NCBI RefSeq assembly: GCF_030160075.1
Contig: NZ_BSNQ01000009.1
Coordinates: forward strand, 926,295 to 990,294
Direction: 5' to 3'
Source of the DNA: Dyella lipolytica
Lineage (GTDB): Bacteria; Pseudomonadota; Gammaproteobacteria; Xanthomonadales; Rhodanobacteraceae
DNA length: 64,000 nucleotides
Shown here: positions 7,032-14,978 of the stretch, piece after piece
Position numbering within the stretch: the stretch's first letter is position 1
Layout: the number at the start of each line of letters is the position of its first letter
Notes under the pieces: generated by a model
What the model was told of the DNA's origin: nothing
The model's database searches: none
What the model saw: only the letters and a program-made list of their open reading frames with translations
Program-made: the position numbers and the translations under genes

Positions 7032-7665
7032 GTTCGTTTATGTCGATCCCTATAAGGATGAACGGCCTTCGCCGAACCATTATCTCGCGGAAGAGCACCG
7101 TTATTTCTCCGCGCATCATTTGTTGCTTGAGACGGCACGGGAGGCGGCCGAGAGTCCACGCGAAGATCCTACCGGTCAGCGTCAAGCCGCGCTGACATCA
7201 ATAGCGATGAGCGCGTTGACGGTTGAGGCATTAGCCAACGCGGTCGGCAATCTAGTGATAGAACGTTGGGCTGCTGACTTTGACCGCCTCTCGCCGATAC
7301 CGAAACTGCGCCTGATCTGTCAGGCCATTAGCTTCGACATGCAGCCCGGGCATGAGCCCTGGCAATCGATTGGTTGGCTGGTGAAATTGCGCAATCGTAT
7401 TGCGCATCCCCAGCCAGAACATGTTCAAGCTCGGCGTTGGCTCAACGCCGAGGAAGCGCGCGAGCTATCTCGGAATAGGATGGAGATCGACATCCCTGAC
7501 TCCGAGTTAGAAAAGGAATTAACGCTTGCCAATGCCAAGCGAGCCGTTGCGGCGGTCGATGCATTGATCAAGCTTCTGATGGACGTCATGCCATCCGAGC
7601 ACAAATACGCGTTGGAATCGAATCTATCAATGTCTGGTGCGTATGAAATGCCGCCGGACGTTTAG
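7015..7665 (+). CDS. HEPN-like protein (RxxxxH motif)
   Basis: A 216-residue, mostly helical protein. The segment WLVKLRNRIAHPQP carries R126-x4-H131, the metal-independent RNase signature of HEPN domains. It lies in the expected place near the end of a helix preceded by another long helix (LTSIAMSALTVEALANAVGNLV). HEPN proteins act as toxins in toxin-antitoxin, abortive infection and CRISPR systems, but many RN-x-IAHP members are uncharacterised. An in-frame TGA six bases before the ATG rules out a longer start. No partner antitoxin is evident beside it. Confidence 0.65.
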   Translation: MGPDTEFVYVDPYKDERPSPNHYLAEEHRYFSAHHLLLETAREAAESPREDPTGQRQAALTSIAMSALTVEALANAVGNLVIERWAADFDRLSPIPKLRLICQAISFDMQPGHEPWQSIGWLVKLRNRIAHPQPEHVQARRWLNAEEARELSRNRMEIDIPDSELEKELTLANAKRAVAAVDALIKLLMDVMPSEHKYALESNLSMSGAYEMPPDV

Positions 7666-7702
7666 ACCAACGAGCCGGCTCAGGGATTTATACCCGGGTT
7701 TC

Positions 7703-7810
7703 CTAGAACGAGGAGTTGATATGATCGGGCAGCGGCTGGGTATTGCCGCCGTACCGATCAAGATTGCGCAACTGCGCTATGCCACCCTCATCCAGGGCGA
7801 AATCCCACAT
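7703..7810 (-). pseudogene. Possible gene remnant in the HEPN-channel spacer
   Basis: The minus strand here has a short, strongly protein-like frame (MWDFALDEGGIAQLRNLDR...) that stays open upstream to about 7900 without a usable start codon. The opposite strand has a 42-codon frame from ATG 7721 with a GAGGAG site. The two exclude each other, and neither can be proven. A decayed end of a longer gene is the simplest reading. Confidence 0.25.
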
Positions 7811-7901
7811 GATCAGACTCTCGGCAACCAGCACACACGACAGCAGTAAACACCGGCGCCGATAGCTACCGCCAGTATCGCCAACGAGACCATAATGATG
7901 A

Positions 7902-8720
7902 TTAGAGCTTGGCCCTAATATCCAATGAAAGATTCTTCACTATGTCCTGATAGAGGCCGCCACCCTTATAGGGCAGAATCATGTAACGGGTGTAGGTGAC
8001 GTATTTCGTGTTGAATTCCTCAATCTCATCGCAGAGTTGTTCAACAATCTGTTTAGTGCGCGGCGTATTCCATGGCACGTTGCCAGAAGCAAGGATATTG
8101 ACGTATTTTCGCGTGAAGCCGGTTAACTCCTCAACGTGGTTGGCGGCACGCTCAATACGATTGGATAGCGCGGTTGCGCGACCAATTCCCTCAATATGCG
8201 CCGTGTAGCCATTAATTCCCTGCATTGCTCGCAGCGCCGGATAGAAGGGGTTTGCTAGGTTATAGAAAAACTCAATCGGCAAAACCGGCTGATTCTGCTG
8301 TATCGAGCGACGGCGATCGCCGATGCTCTCTTTGGCATTCACGATGGTAGCGATGCACTCATCGTAAGTTTGCATGAGCCGATCACTAGTCAGGTATTCA
8401 ACGAGAGCTTCCTGCTTAGCAGAAAATATCTGAGATATTGAGTAGCCAACAAAGACAAGCCCAAAGATCACTTCAATACAGGCAACTAAGCGGGCCCATC
8501 CCAGTGGTTGCAGGTCTCCATAGCCAAGTGTCGTAGCAGTTGTGACGCTGAAGTAAATGCAATCTAGAAACGTTGCGGTGCTTTTATCTGGTGTTATGAA
8601 TTCATTCCCTATAGCCTCTCCAAGGACCTGGTAGATAGCACCAAAAATTAAAATCCCAAAGAGGAAAATAGCTAATAGTTTTGCTGCCAGTTTCGCAATT
8701 TGCTTGGATGAAGGTGGCAT
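7902..8720 (-). CDS. Two-TM potassium channel protein with soluble C-terminal domain
   Basis: A 272-residue protein. An N-terminal membrane helix (LLAIFLFGILIFGAIY) is followed by a pore loop with the potassium selectivity filter TLGYGD (64-69) and a second membrane helix (LVACIEVIFGLVFVGYSI). A helical cytoplasmic region of about 170 residues then has no recognised RCK/TrkA-N motif. Ion_trans_2 family members form tetrameric K+ pores. The gene is downstream of the SDH-family protease gene on the same strand with an 85-base gap. Membrane channels occur as effectors in some defence systems, but that role is speculative here. Confidence 0.8.
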   Translation of the reverse strand: MPPSSKQIAKLAAKLLAIFLFGILIFGAIYQVLGEAIGNEFITPDKSTATFLDCIYFSVTTATTLGYGDLQPLGWARLVACIEVIFGLVFVGYSISQIFSAKQEALVEYLTSDRLMQTYDECIATIVNAKESIGDRRRSIQQNQPVLPIEFFYNLANPFYPALRAMQGINGYTAHIEGIGRATALSNRIERAANHVEELTGFTRKYVNILASGNVPWNTPRTKQIVEQLCDEIEEFNTKYVTYTRYMILPYKGGGLYQDIVKNLSLDIRAKL

Positions 8721-8805
8721 TTATGAAGCTCGCAATAATATTGGGCAGCTATTCGATCCAGGCTCATGTCGACGCCAGTCCACCTGGTCACCGTGAGCAT
8801 TCCCT

Positions 8806-9645
8806 TCACGGCTTGGGTTTTGCTGTCACTGCGCTGCTAACGAGTTCACCCTCGAATAATTTTGAGTACCCATGAGCATTACAGTCATAGGCGTACATAG
8901 TTCGGAGTAACCAGAGCTTTTGCCAGAGTTCGTCCTTACTATCTAGGAGTAGGACATTGAGGCCAAGCGAAGCTGCTTCGCTCGCATCGATCACTGAGCC
9001 ATGGGAATGATAGTGATCGCGGCTCGCTAACTTCTTCACCACCGCATCAACTTCTTCTGGGGTCTTGCCGCTCATCATTCCTGATTTAAGAAGAACAGTT
9101 GCTAATTTAGTAGTTTGAGCCTGGAAAGTTTGCGCGATCTGTAAAGTGAGGGGATCAATGGCGCCTGCTGGCGCATTGAGCAGAAAGTGAATTGGGGTCG
9201 GGCCGAGATTAGGATCTATAGGTCCAAGCTCAGAGCTTGCAGACATAACAATCTGCTTTGCGCAAAGCGCAATGACGGTGCCGTTACTCTTCGCTCGCCG
9301 CGGAACAATGACACGTAAGTCAGGGGCTAGCTGACGAAGCAGCGCGCATATCTTCTCTGTTGCGTCGGTAAAACCGCCATGCGTTTCAAGCAACAAATCG
9401 ACACCTTCTTTCTTACGAGCATTTAGTAGCTCGAGAAAGAATTGATCATCACCTGGATCTATTTGCGCTTCGGTGCGATCGATATCAGTGAAATAGACAA
9501 TAAGATCACGGCCCGTAGACTCCTGAATGTCTTTGATCAAGAGTTGCCGTAGATATCGATCTTTGTGAGTCACCCAAAAAAGGGGCGACTGTGCAGGTAT
9601 GGTCTTACCCCGCGGAAAGCACTCCGTCACTATCGACATCCTCAT
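8806..9645 (-). CDS. SDH_sah-family Clp-fold serine protease-like protein
   Basis: The 279-residue product matches the serine dehydrogenase proteinase family (SppA/ClpP fold). Its features are LLLETHGGFTDA at 85-96, where the strand-turn of the oxyanion region sits; RRAKSNGTVIAL with Ser120 as candidate nucleophile; and SSELGPIDPNLGP, which is very characteristic. These proteins are membrane-linked or soluble Clp-fold hydrolases of uncertain substrate. The N-terminus overlaps the preceding small gene by 41 bases if the ATG at 9645 is used; GTG at 9630 is an alternative. It is followed by the potassium channel gene. Confidence 0.78.
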   Translation of the reverse strand: MRMSIVTECFPRGKTIPAQSPLFWVTHKDRYLRQLLIKDIQESTGRDLIVYFTDIDRTEAQIDPGDDQFFLELLNARKKEGVDLLLETHGGFTDATEKICALLRQLAPDLRVIVPRRAKSNGTVIALCAKQIVMSASSELGPIDPNLGPTPIHFLLNAPAGAIDPLTLQIAQTFQAQTTKLATVLLKSGMMSGKTPEEVDAVVKKLASRDHYHSHGSVIDASEAASLGLNVLLLDSKDELWQKLWLLRTMYAYDCNAHGYSKLFEGELVSSAVTAKPKP

Positions 9646-9844
9646 CGACGATTACTTCGCGACCTGGACGCGCTTCACGGAGGCGTTGAATATCCGCCAA
9701 CAACCCTTGAAGTGGGTCCACTCCCGGGGCGAACGCAACATCGTCACGCACCAACTCCTGCCGAGAACGCATACCGAATGCATCTATGTCAGTGGCACTG
9801 ACAACGGATGCTCCATGAACTGAACTCGACAAGTATTTGTACAT
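9605..9844 (-). CDS. Small hypothetical protein upstream of the SDH protease
   Basis: A 79-residue protein of unknown family. The ATG at 9844 is chosen because AAGGGGGA lies six to seven bases upstream. It has a short serine-rich start, an acidic C-terminal half (LLADIQRLREARPG, EVIVDEDVDSDG) and no membrane segment. Its end overlaps the start of the protease gene, suggesting coupled translation and perhaps a partner or inhibitor of that enzyme. That link is an inference. Confidence 0.55.
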   Translation of the reverse strand: MYKYLSSSVHGASVVSATDIDAFGMRSRQELVRDDVAFAPGVDPLQGLLADIQRLREARPGREVIVDEDVDSDGVLSAG

Positions 9845-10149
9845 GATGTCCCCCTTGGGGAAGTTTCCACTATTGGCGGGGAATTTTAAATGCCACCCTA
9901 GCTCAGGCGATGAGATTAGAGTCGCACGGTAGGCCACCTGTGCCTTGAGATTACTTTAGCAAAAAAACGTTAAATTTCAATGAAATATTGGAAATATTTG
10001 AGCTTAAACCACACATTTAGGAGAAATTCTGACTTTCCCGAACGAACGAACGTGCAGCAATCCGAAGCTCCTAGCGAAGCACTCAGGCTCCGGTGATTGG
10101 ACACCCTACCTACTGATGGGTTCACATGGTGGGGTAACCTTTTCTCGCC

Positions 10150-10713
10150 ATGCCAGCTCATCCTAAAACCACCGATGCGCAAATCGTCAAGGCCGCGCGC
10201 CGCTTAGTTGAGCGCGAAGGGCGAGACGGATTTTCCATGAATGATGTCGCCGAAGCGGTGGGTATCCGCGCGCCGTCGCTCTACGGCCGTTTCAAAGATC
10301 GCGCCAGTCTCCTGGGTGCAATAGAGCTTCATCTGTGCGCCGAACTTACCCGAAAGCTCAGTAAATTGATGATCGATGACGATCCCGAGGCAACGTTGAC
10401 GGGTCAGGCAAAAGCCATTCGACGCTTTGCGAAGAGCAACCCCAACGGCTATTCGCTGCTCTTCGATATCCGCTCCGTTCCCACCGAAGAGGGCACGTTG
10501 GCTCGAGCCGCAGCCGTGGCTCCGTTGCTGCCATCGCTCGCAGCGTTGGCCGGCAAGGATGATGCGTTCGCCGCAGCGCGGGTGCTTGTGCCGTTCGTGA
10601 ATGGGTTCATTGCGATGGAAAACGCCAATGCGTTTCGCCTCGGTGGCGGACTGGACGCTGCGTTCGAGAACGGCGTGTCGGTCATATTGCGCGGTGTGAC
10701 CCGGTCTTCTTAG
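10150..10713 (+). CDS. TetR-family transcriptional regulator
   Basis: A 187-residue regulator. The N-terminal HTH is clear (IVKAARRLVEREGRDGFS, then VAEAVGIRAPSLYGRFKDR), followed by a helical ligand domain with a TetR_C-type end (VPFVNGFIAMENANAF). It lies 64 bases upstream of a small-membrane-protein operon on the same strand and may regulate it. Codon use and GC return to the chromosomal norm here, marking the right side of the low-GC block. Confidence 0.88.
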   Translation: MPAHPKTTDAQIVKAARRLVEREGRDGFSMNDVAEAVGIRAPSLYGRFKDRASLLGAIELHLCAELTRKLSKLMIDDDPEATLTGQAKAIRRFAKSNPNGYSLLFDIRSVPTEEGTLARAAAVAPLLPSLAALAGKDDAFAAARVLVPFVNGFIAMENANAFRLGGGLDAAFENGVSVILRGVTRSS

Positions 10714-10777
10714 GTTTGACGCCGAAGGCTAACGCTATTAGGCTTCAAGCACATTGATGCGGCATGAGGAGACCGAC

Positions 10778-10879
10778 ATGCAGTTCATCCTGGGCGTACT
10801 GTTGTTCGTGGTCGTCGTTGGTTTGGTCGATGCGCGTGTGCCGTGGCCGAAGCCGCGGAAACGCGGAGGTCGGTCATGA
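10778..10879 (+). CDS. 33-aa membrane small protein, coupled to the next gene
   Basis: ATG at 10778 is preceded by GAGGAGACC and encodes 33 residues: a single hydrophobic helix (FILGVLLFVVVVGLVDA) then a basic tail (PKPRKRGGRS). Its TGA overlaps the ATG of the next gene as ATGA. The good ribosome site, one clean membrane helix with positive-inside tail, and tight coupling support a real small protein. Confidence 0.6.
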   Translation: MQFILGVLLFVVVVGLVDARVPWPKPRKRGGRS

Positions 10880-11457
10880 TCGCCGGTCATTTTGGCTTTG
10901 CTGCCGCCGTCAAAAGTCGCGAGACCACAACACCTCTTTGGGCGCTGATGCTGGCGACCGTTTGGCTAGATATCGTGTTCGTGCCGCTCTTTATGGCAGG
11001 CATCGAGACGGCGCAAAAAGTCGGCGACGCACATGGCGGATACGGAGCGTTGATCATCCACGCCGACTACACCCATTCGTTCGTCGGCATGGCGGTATTG
11101 TCGATCGTGCTGGGTTGCCTCTGCGGCCTATTCTGGGGACGACGCTCGGGCATCGTCATTGGACTCGTCGCTGCATCGCATTGGTTCTTGGACTTGTTCG
11201 TTCACCGCGCAGACCTTCCTATCCTGCCCGGCAACATCGGCAACCTTCCGACGTTTGGCTTTGGGTTGTGGCAATACCCATGGGTATCGGCCGTTATAGA
11301 ACTCGCGTTGGTTCTTGGGGGAGCTTGGCTGTATTGGCGTGCAGCGAATCGCGCAGCGGCAGCAGCAGGAAAAGGGCAGCGTGCGGCCGCGATATCTGCC
11401 GTTCTCATTGCCATTTTCGGCGTGCTAATCCTATGGATGGATTTCACTGCAGCTTAG
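10876..11457 (+). CDS. Multi-pass membrane protein, YdjM/metal-dependent-hydrolase-like
   Basis: A 193-residue protein starting MIAGHFGFAAAVK. The early HFG...K and the later ASHWFLDLFVHR, ADYTHSF histidines are spread among four to five membrane helices (LWALMLATVWLDIVFVPLF; FVGMAVLSIVLGCLCGLFW; VIELALVLGGAWLYW; AAISAVLIAIFGVLILW). This resembles membrane-bound DUF457/YdjM proteins whose histidines may bind metal. The reaction is unknown. The ATG at 10876 is preferred because it overlaps the small-protein stop codon. Confidence 0.65.
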   Translation: MIAGHFGFAAAVKSRETTTPLWALMLATVWLDIVFVPLFMAGIETAQKVGDAHGGYGALIIHADYTHSFVGMAVLSIVLGCLCGLFWGRRSGIVIGLVAASHWFLDLFVHRADLPILPGNIGNLPTFGFGLWQYPWVSAVIELALVLGGAWLYWRAANRAAAAAGKGQRAAAISAVLIAIFGVLILWMDFTAA

Positions 11458-11466
11458 CGAGCGCTC

Positions 11467-11889
11467 ATGAACTCCACGACTCAGACATTGAATGCGATTA
11501 CACCGCTTCGCGTCGGCGCAACCATAGGCAAAGTCAAAACCCTTTTGCGATGGGAAGCACTTCTCATCATGATCGGCGCGATCATTGTTTACGCGAAGCT
11601 TTCTGGCCACTGGGGAATGTTCGCGTTGCTGTTCTTAGTTCCGGATCTCAGCATGCTGGGCTACCTGATTAATCGTTCGGTAGGTGCTGCCGTCTATAAC
11701 GTCGGGCACAGTTACGTTTCACCGGGTGTTTTGGCGCTATTTGGATTAGCACTAGCGTCGCCGCCGCTTTATAGCTTCACGCTTATCTGGGTCGCTCATA
11801 TTGGGTTTGACCGAATGCTTGGCTTTGGTCTGAAGTATGCGTCGGGTTTCGGCGATACACATTTGGGTTTTAAAGAGCAGCTGTCGTGA
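11467..11889 (+). CDS. DUF4260 family membrane protein
   Basis: A 140-residue protein with the DUF4260 layout: LLIMIGAIIVYAKL, then a WGMFALLFLVPDLSMLGYL helix with a conserved PD, YNVGHSYVSP, and a C-terminal WVAHIGFDRMLGFGLKY segment. Four membrane helices are expected. Function unknown. It starts ten bases after the previous gene, so it belongs to the same operon under the TetR regulator upstream. Confidence 0.82.
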   Translation: MNSTTQTLNAITPLRVGATIGKVKTLLRWEALLIMIGAIIVYAKLSGHWGMFALLFLVPDLSMLGYLINRSVGAAVYNVGHSYVSPGVLALFGLALASPPLYSFTLIWVAHIGFDRMLGFGLKYASGFGDTHLGFKEQLS

Positions 11890-12014
11890 CCTCATTCCTC
11901 TCCATTCGCTTGCGAGTTTGTCCGTCCAGCGAGGGCGTCACGGCATGACCCACAGCCGGTTACTCGGCTGAGGTGTCTTGTATCTCGGTACACGCACGGC
12001 CCTGGAAGGTTCCT

Positions 12015-12431
12015 CTAGCGTTCGGCAATACGCGGCTCACTGATAGGCGCGCCGGCCGGTGATGCTTGTTTTGCCGGGAAGAGTGCAAGCAGCGTGACTC
12101 CAATCACGACAAACATCACGATGTCCTGGGGACTATCCTTCCTGTGCATCCCATGCGCCAAGGCCTCCGCCGATTGGATGGTCATCGTGAACGCGTGGGC
12201 AAGGCTTGACCAAGCCCCATAGGCGATCATGGAGCGATGCTTCGCCGGGTGCTTGACGGCCAGCAACAGAAAAATCCCAAGCACCGTGTTAAGGCTCAGG
12301 AACATCGGCATGACATCGCTATGCCCCAGCCATTTGGAGTGCCACAGTTCGTCAAAGAGCAAGTAGCCCCAAAAGGAATAAAGCAAGCCCACCACCACCA
12401 ACACGACCTGCAAGGCGCGTTCACGCTTCAT
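12015..12431 (-). CDS. Four-TM membrane protein, DUF6632-like
   Basis: A 138-residue protein with membrane helices at ALQVVLVVVGLLYSFWGYLLF, FLSLNTVLGIFLLLAV, a central YGAWSSLAHAFTMTIQS and IVMFVVIGVTLLALFP. The start RERALQVVL and overall plan are those of small DUF6632-type proteins. GGAGGATGGT precedes the ATG. It stands alone, downstream of the first ECF sigma operon and in the same direction. No function is known. Confidence 0.6.
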   Translation of the reverse strand: MKRERALQVVLVVVGLLYSFWGYLLFDELWHSKWLGHSDVMPMFLSLNTVLGIFLLLAVKHPAKHRSMIAYGAWSSLAHAFTMTIQSAEALAHGMHRKDSPQDIVMFVVIGVTLLALFPAKQASPAGAPISEPRIAER

Positions 12432-12479
12432 ACCATCCTCCGTTTTGTGCGATGAATGGATACGACAACGCGTGCAAAA

Positions 12480-12998
12480 TTAGGCTTCATGCCCCTTTTC
12501 GCGAGTGTCAGCTGCAATGCGTCCGATGCTGGAGCCCTGCGAGCACCCGCAGTGCGAACAGAATGCTTCTCCTCCTCGAATAGGCTTGCCACAGGAACTG
12601 CAAGGCTTAAGGAGCGGTCCTCGGAACAGAAAATAAAGGACGAATCCAATCAAATTGGGTATGAGGAAAGCGGCAATCACCCAGGCCCAAGCAGGCAGCT
12701 GACGCCTTTTTGCGTCTCCATAGATGTATCCGAGGGCAAGGAAAAAAGCTGCGGTGAAGACGCCAAACGTCAAGCCAAACCAAAGCGCGTCCGGCAGGCT
12801 ACTGAGAAATCCTTTGAAAGCCAGGAAGGAACGGCCCTGGCTGGAAGCAAAATAGGCTACCCACATCGGGATGGCCAATGCTGCGATGACCATTGCAGAC
12901 CTGGGTAGAATCTTTCTTGTTGCGGCTCTCAACAAGATAGCCGCAACGACAAGCCCGACCAAGAACGCTATCAAAAGCACCGCTGATTGCTGTGTCAT
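12480..12998 (-). CDS. Membrane protein with C-terminal zinc ribbon, third gene of ECF operon 1
   Basis: A 172-residue protein with four membrane helices (VLLIAFLVGLVVAAILL; AMVIAALAIPMWVAYF; LTFGVFTAAFFLALGYIYG; WVIAAFLIPNLIGFVLYFLF) and then a CSSCGKPI...FCSHCG zinc ribbon facing the cytoplasm. The ATG overlaps the anti-sigma stop codon (ATGA). Co-transcription with a sigma/anti-sigma pair suggests a role in sensing or in the envelope response it controls. No family name is certain. Confidence 0.65.
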   Translation of the reverse strand: MTQQSAVLLIAFLVGLVVAAILLRAATRKILPRSAMVIAALAIPMWVAYFASSQGRSFLAFKGFLSSLPDALWFGLTFGVFTAAFFLALGYIYGDAKRRQLPAWAWVIAAFLIPNLIGFVLYFLFRGPLLKPCSSCGKPIRGGEAFCSHCGCSQGSSIGRIAADTREKGHEA

Positions 12999-13492
12999 GC
13001 AACACCTCTCTTCTCACCAGGCGCCGCGAACATCCATAAGGCCGAGCAAAAAGATGGCAGCAGCCAAAAGACGAGAACGCCTACCTGGAGTTGAGCATTG
13101 TCGAAATACATAGGGGTCGCCAGGAGCTTGGCCACCTGATACACGAGTGCCGATCCCACAATGGACATCGAGAGCGCAACAGCGAATGCAGCCCAGATCT
13201 TGAATCGCATGTTGTGCTGTCGCATTGCGTCGGGATGGTGCGCAAGAACCTCATGGACCTGTTCCGCCTGCGGCCTCAGGGCTGCCAGAATCCTGGCATT
13301 GAGAGTTGGATTTACCTCGAAGGAAAAACCGCTGAGGCCCGCGATAACCCGTTTGCTGGCGCTGAGATACTCCTTGCATGGAGTGCAAGTGGAGAGATGC
13401 TCTCGAAGAGATTGTTCTTTCTCCGCGGAGATGGCGCCCACCAGACTCTCGTCGATCATGCGTTGGAAACTTTCGTGGTGGTCGATATTCAT
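12995..13492 (-). CDS. Zinc-finger anti-sigma factor
   Basis: A 165-residue protein. The N-terminal zinc-binding anti-sigma domain has the H-x3-C-x2-C pattern in LREHLSTCTPCKEYL. Two membrane helices follow (IWAAFAVALSMSIVGSALVYQV; LQVGVLVFWLLPSFCSALWMFA). Such proteins hold an ECF sigma factor at the inner membrane until a signal releases it. It is coupled to the sigma gene upstream by ATGA. Confidence 0.85.
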   Translation of the reverse strand: MNIDHHESFQRMIDESLVGAISAEKEQSLREHLSTCTPCKEYLSASKRVIAGLSGFSFEVNPTLNARILAALRPQAEQVHEVLAHHPDAMRQHNMRFKIWAAFAVALSMSIVGSALVYQVAKLLATPMYFDNAQLQVGVLVFWLLPSFCSALWMFAAPGEKRGVA

Positions 13493-14043
13493 GCTGTTTC
13501 TCCCTCGAACTGCGGCCGCAGCGTTGCCAATCCTCGATAAATTCGGGAAGCCACGGTAGAGACCGGCGCTCCTACGATCACAGATATCTCCTGTAGAGAT
13601 AAATCTTCTTGAAAACGCAATACGAGGGCTTCGCGATAGACGGGCTCTAGAGTTTGCAGCGAGTGAGCAAGCCGCTCGGCATCTTGTGTCCGTGCTGCAA
13701 GCATGTATGGCGAAGGCTCACCGGAAGCAGACGATGAGCGAATACCATCCCCCTCATTTGAGTCCAGACTGAACATCGGTCGCTTACGCATGGCATCGAA
13801 AGCAATATTGCGTGCCACCCTGAAGAGCCATGGTTCAAAGCGGGAGTGCCCGTCGTAGGATGCACCTCGCTCCAGAACTCGGAGCCACGTCTCTTGCACG
13901 AAGTCGTCAACTCCATCGCGTCTGCCCAACAGGGAGACGAGATAACGAACAAGCCGGAATTGGTATTGCTCGATCAGCGTTTTAAGGACAACGACATCTC
14001 TCTGGCGCAACCCAAGCGCGATTCGTTGCGTATCGCTTTCCAT
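13489..14043 (-). CDS. ECF sigma factor (operon 1)
   Basis: A 184-residue sigma-70 family protein with region 2 (LIEQYQFRLVRYLVSLLGRRDGVDDFVQETWLRV, then FEPWLFRVARNIAFDAMRKR) and region 4 (YREALVLRFQEDLSLQEISVIVGAPVSTVASRIYRGLATLR), and no regions 1 or 3. The ATG at 14043 is preferred because CGAGGG is six bases upstream; one at 14076 has none. It heads a three-gene operon with its anti-sigma factor and a zinc-ribbon membrane protein. Confidence 0.9.
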   Translation of the reverse strand: MESDTQRIALGLRQRDVVVLKTLIEQYQFRLVRYLVSLLGRRDGVDDFVQETWLRVLERGASYDGHSRFEPWLFRVARNIAFDAMRKRPMFSLDSNEGDGIRSSSASGEPSPYMLAARTQDAERLAHSLQTLEPVYREALVLRFQEDLSLQEISVIVGAPVSTVASRIYRGLATLRPQFEGETA

Positions 14044-14978
14044 GAACGCCCTCGAAGTCAGCTCATAATCGAACATACGACGGGTATACGGACCATGGAC
14101 CCGAAATTACGAAAAGTAGAACTAGCGGCTATTGGAAACCCGAAACTCGCTTCTGGACTAGTGGTTATCGATTGATTTCGCGTAACTCTATTGACTCAAC
14201 ACCTCGTTAACCACCCGCCGGAAAGGTGGCCTACTGGCCGCGCCGTGGGCCGGCCAAACTATGGTTTAAGGCGTGGCCAATCTATGGTTTCATTAAAAAG
14301 GGATCAGAGCACTTTTCTAGCTCACACGTCCCGTACTGCGAGAACAATGCAAGGTGACGTGACGGTCGTGCATCAGCTCAGGCATCCACGCCATCACGCC
14401 AGACGAATCACTGCTACACGTCCACCATTTCGCTCCTGGTAATCCAGCCATCGCCGATTTTTATAAAGCGCATATGCGCTGCTTCGGTGGAGCCTGCACT
14501 TATTCCGCTATTCGGTTTGCCGCAGGCACGCGATCATGGTTCGTCGGCCTTCACGGCATTTCTACATAGTTGCGTGATAGCTTCAAACGGCTATCGGGGA
14601 ATTCGGGAATTCATTTGGGTCGGCCAGGAACGGCCAATTCGCTGCACGTCATGGCCGTCGGTGTTGGCGGCGTCCCTTGGGTGTTTCTATTGGTTGGCAA
14701 ACTCTCTGGCTTCGTGCTGGTGCGTTTCATCGTGCTGTTTATCAGCAATCGAACGCGAGTTCGATAGACGGTGAGTTGCGCACCCATGTTGTCGCCCGCA
14801 TGGCCGATTGGCTTTTTTTTGTGAGTCGCATGGGTGAAGCACCATCGATGATTCGGTGAGGGTGCGAACCTTAGTTAATAGGATGAAAGAGATAGCCAGT
14901 GTGCTGTGCTTTTGATTACTCGAATGTCATCGAAATAAAGGCCTTCAGCTGTATCACTTCAACAAGGAAGGAATCCAT
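14044..14978. other. Long intergenic region with GGCCAAACTATGGTTT repeats
   Basis: About 935 bases without a convincing gene. It contains two direct copies of the dispersed repeat (14252-14267 GGCCAAACTATGGTTT, and 14275-14290 with one change) spaced 23 bases apart. The rest shows short frames on both strands without ribosome sites. A 38-codon frame from ATG 14651 would encode a hydrophobic peptide but has no support. It precedes a secreted-protein gene with AAGGAAGGA before its ATG. Confidence 0.5.
14252..14290. repeat. Two direct copies of the GGCCAAACTATGGTTT element
   Basis: GGCCAAACTATGGTTT at 14252-14267 and GGCCAATCTATGGTTT at 14275-14290. The first copy is identical to that at 60213-60228, and its first 15 bases match the inverted copy at 1598-1612. 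Confidence 0.7.

Noticed and set aside
1564-10149. Integrative element with att sites
   Set aside because: No integrase or recombinase gene and no second copy of the tRNA 3' end were seen by eye, so boundaries cannot be drawn.
14191-14859. Several short frames in the spacer before the secreted protein
   Set aside because: No ribosome sites and no consistent frame; the hydrophobic 38-codon peptide at 14651 has no other support.
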